5,095 nt of DNA, from the NCBI GenBank assembly GCA_002351705.1, contig DEHC01000082.1, positions 1 through 5,095 on the forward strand. Reading direction: 5' to 3'. The number at the start of each line of letters is the position of its first letter. The first letter of the stretch is position 1. A program made the position numbers and the translations under genes. The notes under the pieces were generated by a model that was given only the letters and a program-made list of their open reading frames with translations, made no database searches and had not been told where the DNA came from. This document shows positions 1-4,765 of this stretch, in pieces. This DNA is from Gammaproteobacteria bacterium UBA2810 (GTDB lineage: Bacteria; Pseudomonadota; Gammaproteobacteria; Enterobacterales; Succinivibrionaceae).

Positions 1-81
1 ATACGAATCGTATGACATAACGCGCGGATTTTTTGTGCGCTCTGCCGGTTTTTGCAGCCGGAGTCTCTCCCGAATGTCCAT
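1..81 (-). CDS. Possible 5' end of a gene leaving the left edge (unrecognised)
   Basis: On the minus strand an ATG at 79-81 opens a frame with no stop up to the window edge (27 codons). It begins MDIRERLRLQKPAERTKN and continues to a ...SYDSY end. I do not recognise the family. The charged N-terminus and the position, divergent from the PPOX-HxlR operon across an intergenic inverted repeat, make a real gene possible. Against it, no good Shine-Dalgarno site precedes the ATG (only GGGA a few bases upstream), third-position G+C is not strong, and an open frame also runs through here on the plus strand (about 2-130). This is a weak call. Confidence 0.25.
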   Translation of the reverse strand, partial: MDIRERLRLQKPAERTKNPRVMSYDSY

Positions 82-129
82 AAATCCCAGTGCTGATTCC
101 CAGAATCCGGCCTCCCGCTCCTCACTCTG

Positions 130-154
130 AAATTTATTAGTCACTCATAAATTT
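130..154. promoter_or_regulatory. Perfect inverted repeat upstream of the PPOX-HxlR operon, candidate operator
   Basis: AAATTTAT (130-137) and ATAAATTT (147-154) are perfect 8-bp inverted arms around a 9-bp spacer, about 90 bp before the first gene. This AT-rich block stands out in a GC-rich region. HxlR-type regulators are dimeric winged-helix proteins that bind dyad sites at their own or neighbouring promoters, and one is encoded in this operon, so an autoregulatory operator is a reasonable inference. The same AT-rich bases could instead be promoter core sequence. A smaller hairpin, AGCAG/CTGCT at 203-218, lies further down the leader. Confidence 0.45.
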
Positions 155-245
155 CCCCATATCTTCCCCTCACCGCGCCGCTCTCCTATCATGAGCCCGT
201 ACAGCAGGAAGAGCTGCTCTGAACCATCAACGGGAGAACAAAGCC

Positions 246-647
246 ATGAAACTTAACGAAAACGTAAAGAGGGTGCTCCTCTGCAGCCTCTGGGATCTCG
301 CGACCTGCTCAAAGGACGGCATGCCCAATGTCGTTCCGGTAACCTTCAAGGGCATCCTGGATGACGGCACTCTCACCGTCGGCGATGTCTTCCTTGAGAC
401 GACTCTCAAAAACCTTGAGGAGAACGGCGGCAGGATCGCGATCTCCGTCTATGACGCGCCGAAACTCGAGGGCTATCAGATCCAGGGCACAGCTGAACAT
501 GTGACTGAGGGGAAGATCGTCGATGAGTACAGGGCGATGGTCGAGAAGATGTTCAATGGTGCCGCCACAGCGAAGGGCGCGTTGATAATTGCTCCTCAAA
601 AGGTTATTGTTACCTCGCCCGGCCCTGACAACAAGAAGGAACTGTAA
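246..647 (+). CDS. Pyridoxamine 5'-phosphate oxidase-like (FMN-binding split barrel) protein
   Basis: A 133-residue cytosolic protein with no signal peptide or membrane segment. It looks like a small stand-alone PPOX-like split-barrel protein. The opening WDLATCSKDGMPNVVPVTF (about residues 16-34) is the usual first strands of the fold. The stretch GDVFLETTLKNLEENGGRI (about 46-64) is where family members contact the flavin phosphate, and GYQIQGTAEHV (about 76-86) is the next conserved strand. The length fits the short subgroup; such proteins bind FMN, F420 or heme as dimers, and the substrate cannot be read from sequence. The start is supported by GGGAG at 232-236, nine bases before the ATG. 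It is the first gene of an operon with an HxlR regulator only 4 nt downstream. True PNPOx activity in pyridoxal phosphate synthesis is unlikely because the protein is too short. Confidence 0.85.
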   Translation: MKLNENVKRVLLCSLWDLATCSKDGMPNVVPVTFKGILDDGTLTVGDVFLETTLKNLEENGGRIAISVYDAPKLEGYQIQGTAEHVTEGKIVDEYRAMVEKMFNGAATAKGALIIAPQKVIVTSPGPDNKKEL

Positions 648-651
648 GGAG

Positions 652-1047
652 ATGTACCAGAAGAAACGCGAGGCTGACATCCGCTGCCCGCTTGAGTACG
701 GGCTTGAGATCTTCGGAGGGAAGTGGGACTCCCGCGTCATCTGCGTTCTCAACGAGAAGAAGGTCCTCCGCTACAGCGAGATCCGGAAGGAGATGATGAA
801 CGTCACGGACGCGGTCCTCTCCGCAACGCTCAAGAAGCTCATCACCCACGGGCTCGTTGCGAGGAAGTCCTATGACGAGATCCCGCCCCGTACCGAGTAC
901 AGCCTCACGGACTCGGGGCGCTCGGTCGTCCCGATACTCCGCGGGATCTGCATGTGGGCCGGGATATTCAAAAGAGAAGATGACAGCGCGCACCTCATGG
1001 CGCAGTGCCAGAAGTGCGATTTCCACCGCTCCGGCATTCATGAGTGA
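652..1047 (+). CDS. HxlR-family winged helix-turn-helix transcriptional regulator
   Basis: A 131-residue DNA-binding protein. The family signature is complete: RCPLEYGLEIFGGKWDSRVI (residues 11-30), the recognition region LRYSEIRKEMMN...LSATLKKL, then the wing with IPPRTEYSLTDSGRSV (77-92) and a dimerising C-terminal helix with MWAG. Cys12, next to the Pro of the signature, is the position that senses thiol-reactive or oxidising compounds in YodB/HypR-type members, so a redox role is plausible. There are further cysteines at 31, 100, 119 and 122; the last two form a CxxC followed by His125 in the tail. I chose the ATG at 652, not an in-frame ATG at 589 inside the previous gene, because the HxlR domain begins right after it. 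AAGGA at 636-640 is a suitable ribosome site, while AAGGAG at 646-651 abuts the ATG. It probably controls its own operon through the upstream inverted repeat. Confidence 0.9.
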   Translation: MYQKKREADIRCPLEYGLEIFGGKWDSRVICVLNEKKVLRYSEIRKEMMNVTDAVLSATLKKLITHGLVARKSYDEIPPRTEYSLTDSGRSVVPILRGICMWAGIFKREDDSAHLMAQCQKCDFHRSGIHE

Positions 1048-1068
1048 CAGGAGGCAAGGGAGACTTCT

Positions 1069-1482
1069 ATGGAGATCACCTACACTGAAGAGAAGAACTT
1101 CACCAGGGATGAGGTGCAGCGCCTCTTCCGCTCGGTGCACTGGGTTTCAGGCGAGTACCCGGAGAGGCTCCACAAGGCGCTGATGCACTCCTCCACCGTC
1201 ATCACCGCCCGCGACGGCGGCAGGCTTGTCGGCCTCTGCCGCGTCATCGACGACAGCGAGCTCGTCGCCTATATGCACTATGTCCTCGTTGATCCGGAGT
1301 ACCACGGTCACGGCATCGCGGGTCACATGATCGGTATGGTGAAGGAGAAGTACAAGGACTTCCTCTACCTTGAGGTCATGCCGGAGGAGAGCAGGAACGC
1401 TGCGTTCTATGAGCGCTTCGGCTTCAGGGTGATGCAGGACGGCGTTGCGATGCAGATCTGCAATTTCTCCGATAAACGCTGA
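1069..1482 (+). CDS. GNAT-family N-acetyltransferase
   Basis: A 137-residue single-domain acetyl-CoA-dependent acetyltransferase. The central strand AYMHYVLVDPEYHGHGIAGHM (about 67-87) carries the acetyl-CoA pyrophosphate loop, with His79 in place of the usual Gln/Arg and Gly82 and Ala84 kept. The helix NAAFYERFGF (110-119) has the Tyr114 that commonly acts as general acid. The substrate is unknown; the N-terminal WVSGEYPERLHKALMHSSTV resembles small GNATs that acetylate amines or peptides. AAGGGAG at 1056-1062 lies six bases before the ATG. It follows the HxlR gene by 21 nt on the same strand, so it is probably the last gene of that operon. No clear terminator follows it. Confidence 0.88.
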   Translation: MEITYTEEKNFTRDEVQRLFRSVHWVSGEYPERLHKALMHSSTVITARDGGRLVGLCRVIDDSELVAYMHYVLVDPEYHGHGIAGHMIGMVKEKYKDFLYLEVMPEESRNAAFYERFGFRVMQDGVAMQICNFSDKR

Positions 1483-1540
1483 GCCCTTCCTCTGCCGCGT
1501 TCAGGGGTCCGGCGATCACTGCCGCCCCGCGCAGGCACCG

Positions 1541-1695
1541 TCACGGGCCCTGGTCTGGCATTTTTCCGGAGTACCTGGTCTGCGTCCTCAGCGCCAGCCC
1601 GCTGATGTCCGGGCAGGCGCAAAGCCCTGCGCCGCGGCAGCGGATGAGACAGACGCTGCAGGCGCTGAAATCACAGGCCGCAGCCTGATTTTCAT
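1541..1695 (-). pseudogene. Frameshifted small cysteine-rich ORF (unrecognised)
   Basis: A strong ribosome site (AAAGGAGAT, about 1702-1710) precedes ATG 1693-1695 on the minus strand. That frame gives MKIRLRPV and then an unremarkable Ala-rich tail. The neighbouring frame, open from 1732 to its stop at 1541-1543, has almost all codons ending in G or C from about 1655 down, as real genes here do, and reads ACDFSACSVCLIRCRGAGL followed by CACPDISG. One added base after codon 6 would join the start to this frame. The product would be about 50 residues with six cysteines at roughly 8, 13, 16, 20, 26 and 28. Such spacing suggests metal binding or a modified-peptide precursor, but I know no family. 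It is either a decayed gene, a sequencing indel or chance. It lies behind the sel1 gene on the same strand. Confidence 0.35.
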
Positions 1696-1749
1696 GGGCA
1701 TCTCCTTTAATTCCCAGGAAACAGCAAGCGCTTCACTGAAACAGGCGCG

Positions 1750-1806
1750 TCTCTCACGTCAGGCAGGCGATCCCTGCTGAAACGGCAGGCCGCAGCGAGT
1801 GAGAGA
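1750..1806. repeat. Inverted repeat downstream of the Sel1 gene
   Basis: TCTCTCAC (1750-1757) and GTGAGAGA (1799-1806) are perfect 8-bp inverted arms enclosing 41 bases. These in turn hold a small stem CCTGC/GCAGG (1773-1777 with 1785-1789). The element ends five bases from the ancestral sel1 stop at 1811-1813. There is no T tract on either side, so it is not a standard intrinsic terminator. It may be an mRNA 3' stabilising stem or a site between sel1 and the small cysteine-rich ORF. Confidence 0.4.
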
Positions 1807-1844
1807 AGAATCAGTCTCTGTCAGGAGCGTCACCTGCAAGCTCA

Positions 1845-2591
1845 TTAAGCGCCTCCTGTGATTCCCTGTCCCCCTGCTCCGCAGCCATACCATTTGAGGG
1901 CCTCGGCCCCGTCTTTTGCAACGCCCTGCCCGATCCGGCACATGCCGCCCAGCAGCCGCTGCGACTCCGCGTCGCCTTGCTCCGCGGCAGTCCGGCACCA
2001 TCTGGCCGCCCTGATAAGGTCCTTGTCAGTGCCAACCCCGCTTCCGAACATCCCGGCAAGGAGCTTTGCCGCGGCAATGCTCCCATCCTCCGCGGACTTC
2101 ATCAGGCAGGCAAGGGCATCCTTCCGCCTCACTGAAATCACACGGAGGAAAATATTGCTCTCCCGCTCAAGGCTCGCGAAGGTCCGGCCGGTATCCTTGT
2201 CGCTCATGGAGAAACGGGTGTACCACTCGTCATCCTGTTCAAAGAGCTGCGCCGAGGCGAGGTACCATTTAAGGGCCTCCAGGCCGTCCTTCCGCACTCC
2301 GTTTCCCTCATGGTACATGTCGCCTATCATCAGCCGCGCGTGCCTGACCATGGGCTTCATCCTGCCGCCGCGGCTCTCCGCCGCCTTCCTGAGCCATCCG
2401 AGAGCCTCCTCCTGACTGCGCTCCGCCTTCCGGCCGCAGACGCACATGAAGCCGACCGCGAGCTCATACTCGATCTTCCCTTTCCCGGCAGACTTCCGGT
2501 ACTCTGCCGCCTTCAGAGGAGAAATCCTCACCTTAAGCGACCATTTGCCCAGCGACTCCCTGAGCCGCAGCAGCGATTCCTCAAGCTCCAT
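1845..2591 (-). CDS. Sel1-repeat (TPR-like) protein with frameshifted C-terminus
   Basis: A 248-residue solenoid protein with no signal peptide or membrane segment, likely a cytosolic protein-protein interaction scaffold; no enzymatic motif is visible. Sel1-like units are seen at about 26-72, 84-114 (MIGDMYHEGNGVRKDGLEAL), 157-203 and 204-236. The clearest is AAEQGDAESQRLLGGMCRIG with GQGVAKDGAEALKWY after it. I start at ATG 2589-2591, where the acidic helix MELEESLLRL begins and GGAGGA lies 12 nt upstream; the frame stays open to 2813 but that part looks unlike Sel1 and holds a hairpin. After KWY the frame ends in a Gly-rich tail at 1845. In another frame the expected next helix follows at once, AAEQGDRESQEALNEL, ending at 1811. 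Expected spacing suggests about five bases lost (or one gained) near 1888, so the ancestral gene was 1811-2591. It is divergent from the DJ-1-like gene. Confidence 0.75.
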   Translation of the reverse strand: MELEESLLRLRESLGKWSLKVRISPLKAAEYRKSAGKGKIEYELAVGFMCVCGRKAERSQEEALGWLRKAAESRGGRMKPMVRHARLMIGDMYHEGNGVRKDGLEALKWYLASAQLFEQDDEWYTRFSMSDKDTGRTFASLERESNIFLRVISVRRKDALACLMKSAEDGSIAAAKLLAGMFGSGVGTDKDLIRAARWCRTAAEQGDAESQRLLGGMCRIGQGVAKDGAEALKWYGCGAGGQGITGGA

Positions 2592-2616
2592 TGAATATTC
2601 CCGTCCTCCGGCATTC

Positions 2617-2650
2617 AAAAAAGGGCGCATGCAGCGTCCGGCTGGCGCCC
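2617..2650 (-). terminator. Intrinsic-terminator-like hairpin in the sel1 leader
   Basis: Read on the minus strand, GGGCGCCAGC, a CGGAC loop, then GCTG and GCGCCC (with CAT bulged out) form a ten-pair GC-rich stem followed directly by TTTTTT. It ends about 25 bases before the sel1 ATG, just ahead of its GGAGGA site. There is no minus-strand gene between it and the divergent gene at 2889, so a transcript reaching it would have to begin in the 2651-2888 leader. That suggests attenuation of sel1, or a barrier against readthrough. The rest of 2592-2888 shows no gene and no promoter I can call with confidence. Confidence 0.5.
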
Positions 2651-2888
2651 AGGCGATCTTAGCAGTTATCCTGCGGCAGAGCTGTGCGCGCTCTTCCGGA
2701 TCCAGTCCCGTGCAAAAGGGAAAGAAACGCGCTCCTGGCATGCCCGCCATCGTGGCACATCCCTGCGCCTCAGCACCGGAATTCCCGGGAAGGCCCCCTG
2801 AGCCGGACCTCAATGATTATCCCTGCGCCGCATCGCACTATGGCTTATCATCTTCAGGGGCAATGAGCCCCGCTTCCGGAAACTCAGG

Positions 2889-3473
2889 ATGGATATCAGC
2901 GTCGTTCTCTTTGAGGGATTCACCCCCCTCGACTTTACAGGACCTGTCGAGGCCCTGCAGCGGATCCCGGAGTACAGCGTCAGGTACTTCTCCCTTTGCG
3001 GCGGCCCCGTCGGGAACGGCAAGGGCCTCGCCATAGAGACCCTGCCGCTCGCCGGGGCAAAGCCCGGGATCCTCCTCGTCCCGGGAGGGTTCGGCACCAG
3101 GAGGCTCGTGAATGACGGAGCTTTCATCAGCGCCCTCCGGAAGGCCGCGGAGGAGTCTGCCTGCTGCCTCACGGTCTGCACCGGCTCTGCATTGCTCGCG
3201 AAAACCGGTCTCCCCGGCGGCATGAGAGCGGCCCCGGACAAGCGCGCCTTTGACCGGGCCGTGCCGGTGAATCCCAATGTGAGATGGCAGCGCCGTGCGA
3301 GATGGGTCTCTGACGGAAAGTTCTACAGCTCCTCGGGCGTCTCCGCCGGAATTGACATGGCGCTCGGCTTCATCAGGGACCGCTCCGGGGAGGAGAAGGC
3401 GCGTGAGATCGCAGACTCCATGGAGTACGTCCGGAACAGCAATCCTGATAATGATCCGTTCGCTTTGGACTGA
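2889..3473 (+). CDS. DJ-1/PfpI family protein (isonitrile hydratase/ThiJ-like)
   Basis: A 194-residue protein of the DJ-1/PfpI (glutamine amidotransferase-like) superfamily. The N-terminal VVLFEGFTPLDFTGPVEAL (5-23) carries the conserved acidic Glu21 and the D-x-x-GP signature. PGILLVPGGFGTR (59-71) is the next loop, and CLTVCTGSALLAKTGL (93-108) is the nucleophile elbow with Cys97. RAFDRAV, ARWVSDGKFYSSSGVSAGID (137-156) and MALGFI complete the fold. The last motif is typical of the InhA/ThiJ-like branch that lacks an AraC DNA-binding domain. Members act on isonitriles or glyoxals or serve in stress protection; the substrate is not readable here. The usual ATTNKRAFD is here AAPDKRAFD, which may alter the active-site rim. 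The ribosome site is weak (CAGG just before the ATG). It is monocistronic, divergent from sel1 and convergent with the DUF4143 gene. Confidence 0.88.
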   Translation: MDISVVLFEGFTPLDFTGPVEALQRIPEYSVRYFSLCGGPVGNGKGLAIETLPLAGAKPGILLVPGGFGTRRLVNDGAFISALRKAAEESACCLTVCTGSALLAKTGLPGGMRAAPDKRAFDRAVPVNPNVRWQRRARWVSDGKFYSSSGVSAGIDMALGFIRDRSGEEKAREIADSMEYVRNSNPDNDPFALD

Positions 3474-3487
3474 GCCCGCCCGGTTCA

Positions 3488-3524
3488 GAGCGCCTCATTC
3501 CTCAATGCGCCTTTGAGAGCGCTC
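3488..3524. terminator. Hairpin between convergent genes
   Basis: GAGCGC (3488-3493) pairs with GCGCTC (3519-3524). Inside it CTCAA (3501-3505) pairs with TTGAG (3513-3517). The element sits in the 56-nt gap between the DJ-1-like stop and the DUF4143 stop, so it could end transcription from both sides. There is no clear T tract on either strand, so it is not a textbook intrinsic terminator. Confidence 0.45.
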
Positions 3525-3529
3525 CTTCA

Positions 3530-4447
3530 TCAGTCCCTGAGGCAGGCGAGCGGAATGACTTTCACCCCGTCGGAACCTGTAATGGCCATCTCCCCGCAGG
3601 TCAGCACAATGAGGAGATCCGGCTCGCGTACAGGCATCTGCCTCTCCTCTGTATTGTGCTTCCGGATAAGCTCACTGAGCTTAATGAGGCTCCCGGCCCC
3701 GTCCTCAACCAGGGAGCCCCCGGGCCGGCACTCCATGAGCGCGTACCGCCCGTCCTCAAGATGAAGGACGATATCAGCCTCCAGGCCGTAACGGTCATGA
3801 AAGCAGGATATACAGCCCTTCTCTCCAGCCATATAAGCCTTAAGATCACGGATGCACATCTGCAGGAAGATGAGGCAGAAAGTCTTCATCCGTACCTCGA
3901 GGTCCTCAGGCGAGAGGCCGAGAAGTGCCGCGGCAAAAGACGGATCAGAGAAGCCCCTAATGGCAGATCTGCGGATGGCTGTCCTGCTGCGTACTGGCGG
4001 GCACCAGGAGTCAGTGTCCTGAATCACGGAGAGACGCCGCAGCGCGCCGGTATAGTCCTCGAAGGTGTCCATGGAGCAGCTCATGCCTGATGATGTGACA
4101 TCAGCGAGCATGGCCCGGTCTGAGGCATAGCTGGAGATGTGACGGGCATATGAGCGAAGGATCCTCTCTGCCAGTTTCCCGTTCCGCCTTTTCCCGTCAA
4201 TGCGGGAAATGTCCTCGAGGCACACTCTGCGCACAAAGTCCCGGGCGACCTCCAGCTGCTCCTTTCGCGAACGGAGAGAAATCGCCCCCGGCCAGCCTCC
4301 GCGGCAGGCGGCGAAGATCAGGTCCTCAAGGCCCATTTCCGAGGTCCTGCCGTCAATATCCAGATGATGATTGTCAAAGAGCTCCCGCAGGGATATCTCA
4401 CCTGTTGACTCATGCGACTCCCGGAGGCTCATGGGACGCGTGCTCAC
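3530..4447 (-). CDS. DUF4143 domain protein, N-terminally truncated (ATPase half lost)
   Basis: A 305-residue ORF matching the C-terminal two-thirds of AAA_14-DUF4143 proteins, which normally run to about 400 residues or more with a Walker-type ATPase first. It begins exactly inside the family landmark TRPMSLRESHESTGEISL. It continues with ACRGGWPGAI (47-56), LRSYARHISSYASDRAMLADV (97-117), DTFEDYTGALRRLSVIQDTD (127-146), the RSRTAIR and FSDPSFAAALLGLSP motifs, and RDRYG-like HDRYGLEADIVLHLEDGRYAL (217-237). The end REPDLLIVLTCGEMAI...GVKVIPLACL is well kept. The C-terminal domain resembles a PD-(D/E)xK nuclease fold; its usual ExK is here Glu239-Cys240-Arg241. No Walker A motif is present. 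The GTG at 4445-4447 has a strong AGGAGGTGA site, but an in-frame stop lies two codons upstream and degraded ATPase sequence follows. It may be translated, yet it is best seen as a fragment. Confidence 0.8.
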   Translation of the reverse strand: MSTRPMSLRESHESTGEISLRELFDNHHLDIDGRTSEMGLEDLIFAACRGGWPGAISLRSRKEQLEVARDFVRRVCLEDISRIDGKRRNGKLAERILRSYARHISSYASDRAMLADVTSSGMSCSMDTFEDYTGALRRLSVIQDTDSWCPPVRSRTAIRRSAIRGFSDPSFAAALLGLSPEDLEVRMKTFCLIFLQMCIRDLKAYMAGEKGCISCFHDRYGLEADIVLHLEDGRYALMECRPGGSLVEDGAGSLIKLSELIRKHNTEERQMPVREPDLLIVLTCGEMAITGSDGVKVIPLACLRD

Positions 4448-4650
4448 CGAGGCTCACCTCCTCTTCCGGAATGCCCTGTCTTCATTTTGCCGGCCATGCC
4501 CCCTCAGAACAAACCGCCCCGCCAGCTGGAATCTCCCGGCCGCAGAGCGCAATTGATCCCATAATACCCGGGTTCCTGCCGCCCATCAATCGGCACTGCG
4601 CCGGAGCCATCAGACAATACCCTGCCATCCGGCCGGCAATTCTCAGGCAT
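4448..4650 (-). pseudogene. Degraded AAA_14 ATPase half of the DUF4143 gene
   Basis: On the minus strand, pieces of the expected ATPase domain appear in the right order but in different frames. RVLSDGSGAVPIDGRQEPG lies at about 4570-4640 (family norm LL-x-G-x-x-P-x-LIDEWQ-x-AP). VLWDQLRSAAGRFQLAGRF and FVLRG follow at about 4499-4567 (norm LWDAVR...GQFILTG). GHSGRGGEPR is at about 4448-4476 (norm HTGTGR). From HSG to the downstream RPMSL there are 26 bases where the family has 27, so one lost base explains the frame break there. Several indels and stops show it is not functional. The Walker A region is not found further upstream; 4651-4765 shows nothing recognisable. Confidence 0.7.
4453..4462 (-). 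promoter_or_regulatory. Strong ribosome site before the truncated DUF4143 ORF
   Basis: On the minus strand AGGAGGTGAG precedes GTG 4445-4447 with nine bases between AGGAGG and the start. In the ancestral gene these bases were coding sequence (the Arg-Gly-Gly-Glu region after HSG). The restart signal therefore arose by chance from coding bases and the frameshift beside it, and would allow the C-terminal domain to be made alone. Confidence 0.45.
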
Positions 4651-4765
4651 CCGGACCCGTCGGCATTTTACGGGCAAAGCGCTGATATAAGGAAGAATAA
4701 TTCAGGAAACCGGAACTTTTGCGGTATTCTGACCGGCATTTTTGCGCTGTTTCAGCCGGAACTAT

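Noticed and set aside
589..651. Upstream in-frame ATG that would extend the HxlR gene by 21 codons
   Set aside because: It lies inside the PPOX gene, adds a sequence unlike the family, and the HxlR signature begins just after the ATG at 652.
309..1140. Long minus-strand frames opposite the PPOX and HxlR genes
   Set aside because: They mirror well-supported genes and contain no family motifs; high G+C alone produces such open antisense frames.
1445..1780. Plus-strand 111-codon frame after the GNAT gene
   Set aside because: It overlaps the GNAT end in another frame, has no ribosome site and no recognisable motif, and its codon third positions are not gene-like.
2592..2813. N-terminal extension of the Sel1 frame to ATG 2813
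   Set aside because: The added 74 residues show no Sel1 similarity and include the GC-rich hairpin and T6 tract; ATG 2591 has a ribosome site and starts the repeat-type helices.
1841..2866. Plus-strand frames opposite the Sel1 gene
   Set aside because: Shadow frames of a gene with clear Sel1 repeats; no start signals or motifs.
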